From assembly GCA_045114235.1 (NCBI GenBank), contig JBGUKB010000122.1, forward strand, positions 1-29,353: a DNA stretch of 29,353 nucleotides, written 5' to 3'. Position 1 is the stretch's first letter; each line of letters begins with the position of its first letter. This stretch comes from UBA1732 sp045114235. GTDB taxonomy: Bacteria > Verrucomicrobiota > Lentisphaeria > Victivallales > UBA1829. Of this stretch, positions 15,152 through 23,367 are shown one piece after another. The notes beneath the pieces were generated by a model. The model had not been told where the DNA came from. It saw nothing but the letters and a program-made list of their open reading frames with translations, and did not search any database. A program made the position numbers and the translations under genes.

Positions 15152-16123
15152 ATGCAGGAACGCACCATCAGCACCACCGCCGGACCGGAGCTCGAAGGCG
15201 TCCGCCTGGACCATTTCCTCACGGAACGGTTCACCTACCAGTCCCGGACCGGATGGCAGGCGATCATCCGGGAGGGGCGGATCGCGGTCAACGGCATCCG
15301 TGTGCGGGCGTCCCGCCGCCTCCACGCGGGCGACGTGATCGCGTTCGACGTGCAGGGGATCGCGGAGCCGGAGGTCGACCCGTCGTATTCGGTCGTGCTG
15401 GAACGGCCCGGTTTTCTGGTCGTGTCGAAGTCGGGCTGCCTGCCGGTCCACCCGTCGGGCTGCTATTTCCAAAACACCCTGCTGATGCTGATGAAGGAAC
15501 GGTACGGCGAACTGTTCGTCGTGAACCGTCTCGACCGGGAAACGTCCGGGCTGGTCGTGCTCGCGAAGGACGCGGAGACGGCGGGCGTTTTGAGCGGGCT
15601 TTTCGCGTCGCGCCGGGTGAAGAAAACGTACCTCGCCGCCGTCTTCGGCGCGTTTCCCCCGGGCACGGTCGTGAAAAACGGCTGGCTGTCGTCCGATCCG
15701 GGTTCCCCGGTGCGGAAGAAACGGCGGTTCACGGAGACCGATCCGGGCACGGAGGACGCCGAGCCGTGCAGCACGGAGTTTGCCTCCTTGAAGACGAACG
15801 GGCGGTTCAGCCTCGTCGAATGCCGTCCGCACACAGGCCGCCTGCACCAGATCCGCGCCACGCTGTGTTCCTGCGGATTCCCGCTTGTCGGCGACAAGCT
15901 CTACGGGCCGGACGATACGATTTTCCTGCGGTTCACCGAGGACGCCTTGACGGACGCCGACCGTGCGGCGCTGGTCCTGCCGACGCAGGCGCTCCACGCG
16001 TGGCGTCTGAAGTTTGCGATGCCCGGCACGGACGAGGCGGTCGCGTGCGAAAGCGCGCCGCCGGATGCGATGACGGACCTTTTTGCCCCGGATGCGGGCG
16101 GCATTTTAGCGGACCGCGCTTGA
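15152..16123 (+). CDS. RluA-family RNA pseudouridine synthase
   Basis: This is a 323-residue protein if started at the ATG at 15152. An N-terminal S4 RNA-binding domain (about 14-65, VRLDHFLTERF and GRIAVNG) precedes the catalytic domain. That domain has the active-site motif NRLDRETSGLVVLAK (Asp128) and PHTGRLHQIRATL, both hallmarks of the RluA/C/D group that isomerises uridines in rRNA or tRNA. The exact target cannot be told. An earlier in-frame ATG at 15101 lies 3 nt after the predicted transcription start and could serve leaderless. I prefer 15152, because the 17 extra codons include a nine-T run unlike the GC-rich coding sequence. Neither start has a ribosome site. The stop codon is embedded in the -35 of the next promoter. 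Confidence 0.9.
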   Translation: MQERTISTTAGPELEGVRLDHFLTERFTYQSRTGWQAIIREGRIAVNGIRVRASRRLHAGDVIAFDVQGIAEPEVDPSYSVVLERPGFLVVSKSGCLPVHPSGCYFQNTLLMLMKERYGELFVVNRLDRETSGLVVLAKDAETAGVLSGLFASRRVKKTYLAAVFGAFPPGTVVKNGWLSSDPGSPVRKKRRFTETDPGTEDAEPCSTEFASLKTNGRFSLVECRPHTGRLHQIRATLCSCGFPLVGDKLYGPDDTIFLRFTEDALTDADRAALVLPTQALHAWRLKFAMPGTDEAVACESAPPDAMTDLFAPDAGGILADRA

Positions 16124-16147
16124 CAAAACGTATTTTTGCAGTATATT
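16120..16147 (+). promoter_or_regulatory. Promoter of the lipoprotein-HPr unit, overlapping the upstream stop codon
   Basis: A consensus TTGACA (16120-16125), a 16-bp spacer and TATATT (16142-16147) predict a start near 16154, giving a 51-nt leader before the ATG at 16205. The TGA stop of the pseudouridine synthase (16121-16123) lies inside the -35 box. Confidence 0.75.
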
Positions 16148-16204
16148 GTATAGAAATATCTTTTTCCCTGAACCGCACCGAATCCCGCCCGAAAGGAACC
16201 GGAA

Positions 16205-16570
16205 ATGATCCGACATACGATCCTTGCCCTCGCATGCGCCGCGCTCGCCGTCATGTCCGCTTCCTGCGGATATTTCCAGGCGAAGGAACAGCGCGCGAAG
16301 CTGGCGGACATCCGCGTCGGCATGACACGGGACCAGGTCGCCGAGATCGCCGGAGAGCCGCTCAGCAGGGAGCTTTACAGCACGGACAACCTCTGGTTCT
16401 ACTACACCGACCCCAAATGGTACGACGGCATGGTCACGCAGGACGAATGCACCCCGTTCCTCTTCGACGAAGACGGCGTCCTCCAGGGCTGGGGGCATCA
16501 GTATTTCCACGATCAGGGCATCCTGTCCGTCTGGACGCAGAAGGCCATCAACAGCGCCGTGTGGTTCTAA
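16205..16570 (+). CDS. Small BamE/SmpA-like lipoprotein
   Basis: This 121-residue protein has a lipoprotein signal (MIRHTILALACAALAVMSASC; Cys21 would be lipidated). The mature part carries the SmpA/OmlA-type motif IRVGMTRDQVAEIAGEPLSR, followed by a W-F-Y-Y strand and a strand with the FDEDGVLQGWG pattern. In that family the two-helix, three-strand fold includes BamE of the outer-membrane protein assembly machine, but the fold also occurs in unrelated lipoproteins. It is therefore an envelope lipoprotein, with BamE function possible but not shown. AAAGGA lies about 9 nt before the ATG. HPr starts 21 nt after its stop, so both probably share the 16120 promoter. Confidence 0.75.
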   Translation: MIRHTILALACAALAVMSASCGYFQAKEQRAKLADIRVGMTRDQVAEIAGEPLSRELYSTDNLWFYYTDPKWYDGMVTQDECTPFLFDEDGVLQGWGHQYFHDQGILSVWTQKAINSAVWF

Positions 16571-16591
16571 CCATCCTCCGAAAGCATACGC

Positions 16592-16864
16592 ATGTATCAG
16601 CAAACCGTTGAAATCCGCAACAAGGCCGGCATCCACTGCCGTCCGTCCAGCGTCATCATGTTCACCGCCGAACCGTACTCGGCCACGCATGAGATCCTGA
16701 TCACCGGCCCCCGTGGCGCATCCAAGCTCACCAGCATCCTCGACCTGCTCACCATGGGGCTCCAGAAGGGCGAGACGGTCACGATCTCGGTGACGGGGGA
16801 AAAAGAGGAAGAGCTGTGCAAGAAGCTTGCGGAACTCTTCGAAACCGAATTCGACTTCACCTGA
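16592..16864 (+). CDS. ptsH: HPr-family phosphocarrier protein
   Basis: This 90-residue cytoplasmic protein has the HPr fold. The phosphorylation site is His15 in NKAGIHCRPSS; His15 normally takes phosphate from enzyme I of the PTS. The residue after it is Cys16, where the family pattern has Ala, Ser, Thr or Val. SKLTSILDLLTMGL aligns with the regulatory Ser46 segment, putting Ser48 at that position, so HPr kinase control is possible. No enzyme I or enzyme II gene is in the window, so it may act in regulation rather than sugar uptake. The gene lies between a lipoprotein gene and trkA and is closed by a terminator. The ribosome site is poor. Confidence 0.88.
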   Translation: MYQQTVEIRNKAGIHCRPSSVIMFTAEPYSATHEILITGPRGASKLTSILDLLTMGLQKGETVTISVTGEKEEELCKKLAELFETEFDFT

Positions 16865-16882
16865 CAACCGTTTGTCCGGTGG

Positions 16883-16908
16883 ACGGGAAACGGCATTTCC
16901 GTTTTTTT
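16883..16908 (+). terminator. Intrinsic terminator after HPr
   Basis: ACGGGAAA (16883-16890) pairs with TTTCCGT (16896-16902) with one bulged G and a CGGCA loop, followed by seven T. It lies 18 nt after the HPr stop and 39 nt before trkA. No separate trkA promoter is obvious, so some readthrough may feed trkAH. Confidence 0.65.
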
Positions 16909-16946
16909 GAGTTTTCCGTGAACGCCGGGATCGGGGGAGAGCATTT

Positions 16947-18305
16947 ATGAACATCATCGTGATCGGAGCGGGCGAACTGGGACGTCTTCTGGCGTCCGCG
17001 CTCAGCGAGGAGGACCACGACGTCGTGGTCGTGGACAGCGACGCGGACGAACTCGCCCGGATCGCCGACAAATTCGACGCCATGACCGTCGCGGGAAGCT
17101 GTTCCAGCGTCAGCACGCTGAAGCAGGCCGGGGCGGAGACCGCGGACGCCGTGCTGGCGGTGAGCGGCGACGAGGCGGCGAACATCCTGGCGTGCCAGAT
17201 CGCGAACAAGCTCGGCGTGAAGCACACCGTCTGCCGCCTGTACAGCAACGACTGTTTCTCCGAGGACGACGGCATCAGCCCGGCGACCTACGGGCTCTGG
17301 CGCACGTTCTCCTCGCCCGAGGAATCCGCCGAAAAGATTCTGGCGGTCCTTGCCAACCCGATCACGCTCGAATCCATTACGTTTACGAATCCTGACGCCG
17401 CCATGCTCGTGCTCGAGATCACGCGGTCCAGCGTCCTGCAGGGCGTCCGCATCCGCGACATCCCCGGCCCGGAACTCCTCCGCAAGATACGCTTCGCCGC
17501 GCTCGTCCGTGACCGCCAGTTGCTCATCCCCCACGGCGACACCCTGCTGATCCCCGGCGACCGCGTGTACGTGGCGGGACGCAAGGACGACATCGGCGCG
17601 TTCGTGGACTGGGCGACGCCGGAGAACGCCGGGAAGCCGTCGCGGATCATCGTGTCCGGCGACGACGACGCGGGCGTGACCGTGGCGAAACGCGCGCACG
17701 AGCTCGGGTTCGGCGTCCGCATGATCGTGCGTGACGAAAAGACCGGCGAGCGCATCCAAGACGGGATCCCGCCGGGGATCATGGTCCTGCACGGCGACCC
17801 GACCGACGAATCCCTGCTGGAAGACGCCGGGATCGCGGCGTCCGACGTCTTCGTCAGCGTGGGGCAGGACGACGAGGAGAACATCCTCTCCTGCATCATC
17901 GCCAAGCGCCTTGGCGCGAAGAAGGTCATCAGCCTGACGCACCGCCCCGAATACATCCGCATCGCCCGCGAACTCGGCCCTATCGACTGCGCGTTCAGCG
18001 CCACGCTGGTCGCCGCGAACTCCGTACTGCGTCTCCTGGAGGGCGGCAACAAGCGCGTCGACGTCCAGCTCCAGAGCCTCAAGGCCGCCATTTCCGAGTT
18101 CCGCATCACCGGGAGCTCACCGCTTTGCGGCAAGACCATTTCCGCCGCGAAGCTCCCCGCCAGCCTCGTCCTCGCGCTCGTCTTCCGCGGCAGCGAGATC
18201 TTCGCGCCCGCCGGGGACACCGTCCTGCTGGAGGGCGACGTCGTGGTCGCGGTCGTCACGCGGGACACCCGCCGCACGGTCGACAAGATATTCCCCGCGA
18301 AATAA
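16947..18305 (+). CDS. trkA: Trk potassium uptake system NAD-binding protein TrkA
   Basis: This 452-residue cytoplasmic gating subunit of the Trk potassium channel has two tandem RCK units, each a Rossmann domain plus a TrkA_C domain. The first dinucleotide site is VIGAGELGRLLA (5-16) with an acidic end at VVDSDADEL. The second begins near 230 (IIVSGDDDAGVTVAKRAHELG). Bound NAD(H) or adenine nucleotides regulate the partner channel TrkH, encoded 15 nt downstream. The length equals the usual two-RCK form. A GGGGGAGAG ribosome site precedes the ATG. Confidence 0.96.
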   Translation: MNIIVIGAGELGRLLASALSEEDHDVVVVDSDADELARIADKFDAMTVAGSCSSVSTLKQAGAETADAVLAVSGDEAANILACQIANKLGVKHTVCRLYSNDCFSEDDGISPATYGLWRTFSSPEESAEKILAVLANPITLESITFTNPDAAMLVLEITRSSVLQGVRIRDIPGPELLRKIRFAALVRDRQLLIPHGDTLLIPGDRVYVAGRKDDIGAFVDWATPENAGKPSRIIVSGDDDAGVTVAKRAHELGFGVRMIVRDEKTGERIQDGIPPGIMVLHGDPTDESLLEDAGIAASDVFVSVGQDDEENILSCIIAKRLGAKKVISLTHRPEYIRIARELGPIDCAFSATLVAANSVLRLLEGGNKRVDVQLQSLKAAISEFRITGSSPLCGKTISAAKLPASLVLALVFRGSEIFAPAGDTVLLEGDVVVAVVTRDTRRTVDKIFPAK

Positions 18306-18320
18306 CGGCGCGTCCGGCTT

Positions 18321-19871
18321 ATGAACCACAGGCTCATCCTTTTCTTCGTCTGCGTGATCGCCGCCTCGGTCGGCCTCATGGAAACCCTTTCCGGCATCGT
18401 CGGGTTCTTCTGCCACGACGCGCCGGGCGACGTCCGCTCGCTCCTGGGCTGCGCCGCCGCCACGCTCGTCGCGGGCGCAGCCGGATGCGTCGTCTTCCGT
18501 CCCCGTACAGAACAGCACCGCAGGGCCGGGCTGCGCGAAGGCTACGCGGTCGCGGCGTTCGGATGGCTCGCCGCCTCGGTCCTGGGCGGCCTGCCGTTCC
18601 TTTTCACGGCTGGGATGCCGTGGTACGATGCCTTCTTCGAATCCGTCTCCGGGTTCACGACGACCGGCGCGGCGCTGATCCACCGGGGATACCGTCTGAT
18701 GGACGGAACGGTCCTGCCTGACGGCGTGGAGAGCCTGCCGCGCGGCGTGGTCTTCTGGCGCGCGCTGGAATCGTGGCTAGGCGGCATGGGGATCGTGGTG
18801 CTCGCGCTGGCGGTCCTGCCGATGTTCAACCGCGGCGGCCAGATGCTGTACAACGCGGAGACGCCCGGCTTGAAGTCCGCCGATACCCAGATCGCGCCGC
18901 GCATCACGTCCGCAGCGAAAATACTGTGGATGATTTATGTCGGGCTCACGGCCTGCGAGGTCGTCCTGCTGCGCTTCGCCGGGATGGACCTTTTCGAGGC
19001 GGTCTGCAATTCCTTCACGACGATCTCGACCGGCGGATTCTGCACGCGGCAGGACAGCATCGCGGCGTTCCACAGCACGCCGATCACGCTGATCGTCATG
19101 TTTTTCATGTTCATTTCCGGCGTCAATTTCTATCTGCATGTGCGACTCCTGTCCGGCAAGACGCTGTCCTATTTCCGAGACGAGGAATTTCGCGTGTACA
19201 CGTCCATTCTAGCGGGCGTCGGCTGCATCATCGCGGTCGCCCTGCTGCTTCAGGGGGAGGCATATAACGTTACCGCGGAACAGGGCTTCGGCTCGTCCAT
19301 GGCGGTCGTCGGACGTGCGTTCCGCGACGCGGCGTTCCAGACGATTTCCATTATGACCTCCACCGGGTTCGCGATCGGGGACTACTGCACCTGGCCGTCC
19401 GTCGCGGTCGCGCTGCTCGTGGGGATTTCCATCATCGGCGGCTGCGGCGGATCGACGTCGGGCGGACTCAAATGCGTCCGCGCGCTGCTGGTGTGGCGGC
19501 AGAGCCTGACCGAGGTGAAGCACAACATCTTCCCGCAGCTCGTCACGGGCGTGTACCTGAACGACGTCCGCGTGAAAGCGCCCGCCATCCAGAAGACCAT
19601 CGCGTTCTTCACGGCCTACATCGGCGTCATCATCCTTTTCGCCCTGCTGATCCCGCTCGTCTGCCCGGAATGCACATGGGAATCCTCCCTTTCGATCTCC
19701 ATCGCCAGCCTCAGCAACGTCGGACCCGGTGCGGCTCAGGTCGGTCCGGCTTGCGATTTCGACTGGCTCAATCCTGCGGCGAAACTCCTCTCCGCCTTCG
19801 AGATGCTCATCGGGCGTCTCGAGCTCTTCACGATTCTCGTGCTCTTCCTGCCGTCCTTCTGGCGCAAGTAA
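18321..19871 (+). CDS. trkH: Potassium transporter TrkH
   Basis: This 516-residue inner-membrane channel has four pseudo-repeats of two membrane helices and a pore loop. The four selectivity-filter segments are visible: SGFTTTGA (110-117), TTISTGGF (about 233-240), MTSTGF (345-350) and SNVGPG (465-470). The glycine at the centre of each filter is present. It forms the potassium-conducting subunit gated by TrkA, encoded just upstream, so the pair should be one operon. The length is at the normal upper end. A good terminator follows the stop. Confidence 0.95.
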   Translation: MNHRLILFFVCVIAASVGLMETLSGIVGFFCHDAPGDVRSLLGCAAATLVAGAAGCVVFRPRTEQHRRAGLREGYAVAAFGWLAASVLGGLPFLFTAGMPWYDAFFESVSGFTTTGAALIHRGYRLMDGTVLPDGVESLPRGVVFWRALESWLGGMGIVVLALAVLPMFNRGGQMLYNAETPGLKSADTQIAPRITSAAKILWMIYVGLTACEVVLLRFAGMDLFEAVCNSFTTISTGGFCTRQDSIAAFHSTPITLIVMFFMFISGVNFYLHVRLLSGKTLSYFRDEEFRVYTSILAGVGCIIAVALLLQGEAYNVTAEQGFGSSMAVVGRAFRDAAFQTISIMTSTGFAIGDYCTWPSVAVALLVGISIIGGCGGSTSGGLKCVRALLVWRQSLTEVKHNIFPQLVTGVYLNDVRVKAPAIQKTIAFFTAYIGVIILFALLIPLVCPECTWESSLSISIASLSNVGPGAAQVGPACDFDWLNPAAKLLSAFEMLIGRLELFTILVLFLPSFWRK

Positions 19872-19916
19872 GCAGGCGCTTCGCTTCCGATCTTTCCGAT
19901 CCGTTTAAAACAGAAC

Positions 19917-19954
19917 CGCCGGAACCATCCGAACGACGGTCCCGGCGTATTTTT
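19917..19954 (+). terminator. Terminator of trkAH, possibly bidirectional
   Basis: CGCCGG (19917-19922) pairs with CCGGCG (19942-19947), extended by ACC/GGT after one mismatch, and is followed by TATTTTTG. On the minus strand the same stem is followed by GGTTCTGTTTT, so it can also stop the convergent lipoprotein gene. Confidence 0.7.
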
Positions 19955-19982
19955 GAATCGGTCTTCCTGCCGATTGCTTACG

Positions 19983-20852
19983 TCATTCCTCTTTCTTGCG
20001 GCCGATCTTGATCTTTTCCTCCGGCACCTGGAAGACGTCGTCGCTGAACGTGACGTTGAGCTCGAATTCACGCAGCAGGATGACTTCGTTGCGGTCCTCG
20101 CCGATGGTCGTCTTCGTGATGGTCGGCATCAGGACGCCGCTGCGCTTTTCGAAGCGGTCGGGCCGTGCGACGTAGAGGTATTCCTCTCCGCCGTCCGTAT
20201 ACAGGATGGTCTCCATTTTCGTGGTGACGAACGTATTGGCGTTGACGTACATCACGTACGGCGCGATCTCGACGTCGTCGGCGCGGCAGACGACGCGGTA
20301 ATGGCGCGCGGCGTTGAGGTAGACGGTGGAGATGTCGATGGAGCTGAAGACGTCTTCAAGGTTGTTGTTCGGATGGGAGAACGAATTGAAGATGTAGAAG
20401 AGGCGGAGCTGATGTCCGGTGATCTCGGTGGCTTTGCCCTTCTTCGGGTCGATGGTCCATGCGCGGCCGCCTTTGAAGAGCAGCGAGGCGAACGGTTCGC
20501 CGTTGCGGTAGGAGATCTGGCGTTCGAAGTCCGGCTTGCGGAACTTGATCTCGGATTCGTACTGGTCGACGGAGGCCCTGGTGCGCTGCGTAAACGGGTT
20601 GTCGTCGACGTCCTTCTGGGTCTCCTCCACGATGACCTGGCGGAGGATGTAGGATTTGGCGTTTTTGAAGTTGCCCTCGGGATCGGTCGCCGCCTCCATG
20701 TGCTTGATGAGCTGTTCCACCGTGAGGTCGGCGGGCTCGCCGGGGTCGTTCAGCCCGAGCATCTCTTCGATCTCGGCGTCGGAGAGCCTGCACGCGGGGA
20801 GCATGGCGCAGCACACGAAAAGCAAAAGAACGGATGTAAGGAATCTGGTCAT
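19983..20852 (-). CDS. Lipoprotein with LolA-like (outer-membrane lipoprotein-sorting) features
   Basis: Started at 20852 this is a 289-residue protein whose signal peptide (MTRFLTSVLLLFVCCAMLPAC) has lipobox LPAC, with lipidated Cys21. The rest is a mostly beta-strand domain (YRNGEPFASLLFKGGRAWTI, then the KKGKATEITGHQL strand). That resembles the LolA/LolB-type half-barrel or COG2834 sorting proteins; similarity is modest. A promoter at 20900-20927 leaves a 41-nt leader before 20852 and excludes the longer in-frame start at 20927. It is convergent with trkH and lies on the same strand as the U32 gene, but has its own promoter. I infer an envelope lipoprotein; its cargo or partner is unknown. 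Confidence 0.6.
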   Translation of the reverse strand: MTRFLTSVLLLFVCCAMLPACRLSDAEIEEMLGLNDPGEPADLTVEQLIKHMEAATDPEGNFKNAKSYILRQVIVEETQKDVDDNPFTQRTRASVDQYESEIKFRKPDFERQISYRNGEPFASLLFKGGRAWTIDPKKGKATEITGHQLRLFYIFNSFSHPNNNLEDVFSSIDISTVYLNAARHYRVVCRADDVEIAPYVMYVNANTFVTTKMETILYTDGGEEYLYVARPDRFEKRSGVLMPTITKTTIGEDRNEVILLREFELNVTFSDDVFQVPEEKIKIGRKKEE

Positions 20853-20899
20853 GGGAGAAAGCCTTTCCGGGAGGTTCGTGAAAAAAGAAGTCAGACAGC

Positions 20900-20927
20900 A
20901 ATATACCACAAACTCGCCGCAAATCAA
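20900..20927 (-). promoter_or_regulatory. Promoter of the LolA-like lipoprotein gene
   Basis: On the minus strand TTGATT (20922-20927), a 16-bp spacer and TATATT (20900-20905) predict a start near 20893. That fixes the translation start at 20852 rather than upstream. Confidence 0.65.
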
Positions 20928-20984
20928 TAGCGGGACGGCATTTTTTAAGAAAAAAGACGTTGCGCGGGAGAAAAAGGCGGCCGG

Positions 20985-23210
20985 TTACTTCAGCTCGTAG
21001 CCGAAATTGAAGAGCGCTTCGCCCGGCTCGTCTGCGCGGGCGTCCCGGAGGTCGGTCAGATACGCCGCGAATCCCCGGACGCGCGGCAGGCCCATGACCT
21101 TGTCCGCCGTGATCTGCGTGAGCACGCCGTGGCGGGAGACGCGGAAGACGTTGCCGCGTGCGTCCTGCATGTTGCCGTCGACCTGGATCGCGGCGCGCGT
21201 GGAGAGCAGGACCGGACGCCCGAAGACGAATTGTTCGGCGGGGACGGGCGACTTGCGGGCGAACGCTTCGAGTTCGGCGCGTTCGAGTTCGACCCACGCC
21301 TGCACCGAGGATGCGCCGAGGCGGCCGAGTTCGCGCGCCGCGAAGGAATTGCAGCAGGGCAGGGGGAACCCGGTGCGGATGGTGAGGTTGGGATACGGCT
21401 TCAGGAGCGTGAAATGCTGGGTCGAAGTCACGCGGACGACTTTTCCGCCCTTCTTGATGAAGCGGTCGAGTGCGGCGGCGATATCCGGCAGGGATTTCTG
21501 CGGGATGTAGAACGGAAGGAGGAGTTCCTCACGGGGCGACGGATCGTCGGCGAGCTCGCGGACGATGGTCATGCCGGGGGAGGGCGGACGCATACCGCGC
21601 GGCAGAATAATGCGATCTGGGGCGGATTCGAGTTCGGCGAGGCGTCGGAAAGACTGGTAGTCGGCGAGGAGTTTTTTCAGAGAGTCGGCGGCAGGATCGG
21701 GGCGTTCGGATGCAGGGATATTTTCTGCGAATGCCGTGAGTTCGCGCCGGACGGATTTCAGCACGCTCGCGGGCAGGAAGAAGCCGCCGTCGACCTCGGC
21801 ATGAACTGGCGAGAAGACGAAATCCGGGGAGCCTTCGCCCTCGAACGCCGCCGCGAGGGAGTCCGGCGTGACGGGATGCGCCGTGGCGGGGGCGAGCTCG
21901 AGCGCTTTCTTGAACGTGCGTCCGCAGAGATCGGCGGTCAGACCGGAAGCGTCGAGGTGCAGTTTGAGCGGGATTTCGGGGCGCGGCGCGGGGAGCGACG
22001 CCACGCGGCGCGAGTAATCCGAGGTGGATTCGCCGGTCTTGTAGACGATCGACCCTGGGGCGGCGGTCGTGTCCGCCGCCAGGCGGATCGTGCAGCGTTC
22101 GCCCTGGAGCGCGCGGTTTACGCGTGCTCCGTTGACCATGAGCGAAGTGACCGAGACCGCGGGACCTTCGTCGCCGGAACGCGGCTGGATGCGGAGCACG
22201 TCGCCGAGGTGGATGCGCTTCGTTACGTCGATGACGGCGAGCCCGTCCTTCGCGGAGACCACCGTGCCGCAGAGCTGGCCGGACGCGCCGAGCGAATCGT
22301 GCTTGACGAGCGTCTTCGCAGATGCCGCCGTGTAGAAGCCCTCCGACCATTTGCGCCCGAACGTGTGCGCCATGCGGTCGCGGGCGGCGGGCAGCAGGGA
22401 TTTGAACTCCTCTTCGCTCGTCGCGTCGAGCAGCATCCGGTAGGCGGAGACGGCGTGCTCCACATAGTCGGACCGGCGCAGGCGTCCCTCGATCTTGACG
22501 GACGCGACGCCGGTCGCGGCGATGCGCGGCAGCAGCTCCATCGTGCAGAGGTCCTGCACGGAGAGGTAGAAGCCGTTGCCCTTGTCCGTGTGGTAACGGC
22601 GGCGGCAGGGCTGCTTGCATTTGCCGCGGTTGCCGCTCCATCCGCCGAGCCAGCTGGAGAGCAGGCAGGAGCCGGAGATGCAGCAGCAGAGAGCGCCGTG
22701 GATGAAGACTTCGAGCTCGACGGGCGGTTTCGAGGCGGCGATGGCTTCGAGTTCGGAAAGAGACGTCTGACGTTCGAGGATCACGCGTTTTACACCGAGC
22801 TCGTGCGCGAGTTCCAGTCCTGCGGTGTTGTGAATGCCGGTCTGCGTGGAGGCGTGGATGGTCAGGCGCGGGAAATAGTCGCGGAGCATGGCGACCACGC
22901 CCAGGTCCTGCACGATGACGGCGTCCGGGTGCATGCGGTCGAGTTCGGCGAGCATTTCCGCGGCTTCCGGCACCTCGCTTTCCTTGATGAGCGTGTTCAG
23001 CGTCACGTAGAACTTCCGGCCGTTTTTGTGCGCGTAGCGGATCACCCGTGCCATTTCGTCCGGCGTGAAGTTTCCGGTGCGTTCGCGGGCGTTGAAACGC
23101 TTGAGTCCGGCGTACACGGCATCCGCGCCGGCGTCGTAGGCGGCGAGGGCGCAGGCGGCGTTTCCGGCGGGCGCGAGGAGTTCAGGTTTGTGCGGCATGA
23201 AGTTCTGCAT
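20985..23210 (-). CDS. U32-family peptidase / RlhA-like RNA hydroxylation protein
   Basis: This 741-residue protein begins with a TIM-barrel U32 domain (ELLAPAGNAACALAAYDAGA). The U32 signature E-x-F-x2-G-A-L-C-x4-G-x-C-x-L-S is fully matched at residues 167-185, followed by the conserved cysteines GKCKQPC. These cysteines hold an iron-sulfur cluster in related enzymes. The C-terminal half matches the collagenase-like DUF3656 layout of E. coli RlhA, which makes 5-hydroxycytidine in 23S rRNA; other members are called peptidases. RNA modification is the more likely role, but this is inference. It is somewhat longer than RlhA (about 650). The predicted transcription start is 3 nt before the ATG and there is no ribosome site, so it may be leaderless. 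A second ATG at 23198 is an alternative. Confidence 0.85.
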   Translation of the reverse strand: MQNFMPHKPELLAPAGNAACALAAYDAGADAVYAGLKRFNARERTGNFTPDEMARVIRYAHKNGRKFYVTLNTLIKESEVPEAAEMLAELDRMHPDAVIVQDLGVVAMLRDYFPRLTIHASTQTGIHNTAGLELAHELGVKRVILERQTSLSELEAIAASKPPVELEVFIHGALCCCISGSCLLSSWLGGWSGNRGKCKQPCRRRYHTDKGNGFYLSVQDLCTMELLPRIAATGVASVKIEGRLRRSDYVEHAVSAYRMLLDATSEEEFKSLLPAARDRMAHTFGRKWSEGFYTAASAKTLVKHDSLGASGQLCGTVVSAKDGLAVIDVTKRIHLGDVLRIQPRSGDEGPAVSVTSLMVNGARVNRALQGERCTIRLAADTTAAPGSIVYKTGESTSDYSRRVASLPAPRPEIPLKLHLDASGLTADLCGRTFKKALELAPATAHPVTPDSLAAAFEGEGSPDFVFSPVHAEVDGGFFLPASVLKSVRRELTAFAENIPASERPDPAADSLKKLLADYQSFRRLAELESAPDRIILPRGMRPPSPGMTIVRELADDPSPREELLLPFYIPQKSLPDIAAALDRFIKKGGKVVRVTSTQHFTLLKPYPNLTIRTGFPLPCCNSFAARELGRLGASSVQAWVELERAELEAFARKSPVPAEQFVFGRPVLLSTRAAIQVDGNMQDARGNVFRVSRHGVLTQITADKVMGLPRVRGFAAYLTDLRDARADEPGEALFNFGYELK

Positions 23211-23219
23211 AATGAAAAT

Positions 23220-23248
23220 AATATAGTGCCGGAACTGGAAAAAGGCAA
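23220..23248 (-). promoter_or_regulatory. Promoter of the U32 gene
   Basis: On the minus strand TTGCCT (23243-23248), a 17-bp spacer and TATATT (23220-23225) predict a start near 23213, immediately before the ATG at 23210. It is back-to-back with the lolC promoter, 9 bp away. Confidence 0.6.
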
Positions 23249-23257
23249 CAGTCCGGC

Positions 23258-23286
23258 TTGAAAAAAGCGCGAAAACGAGGTATATT
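23258..23286 (+). promoter_or_regulatory. Promoter of the lolC-lolD-amidohydrolase operon
   Basis: TTGAAA (23258-23263), an exact 17-bp spacer and TATATT (23281-23286) predict a start near 23293 and a 75-nt leader before the ATG at 23368. A second TTGACA (23308-23313) has no matching -10. Confidence 0.7.
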
Positions 23287-23367
23287 TATCCGTTTATAGT
23301 ATTTATTTGACAACTACCCGGCGGCGGCGCTTGCCGCTCCCGCGAAACAATTTGGAATTCACACGGA

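Noticed and set aside
20853..20927. Longer N-terminus for the LolA-like lipoprotein from the ATG at 20927
   Set aside because: That start lies at the -35 of the predicted promoter, and the lipoprotein signal begins at 20852.
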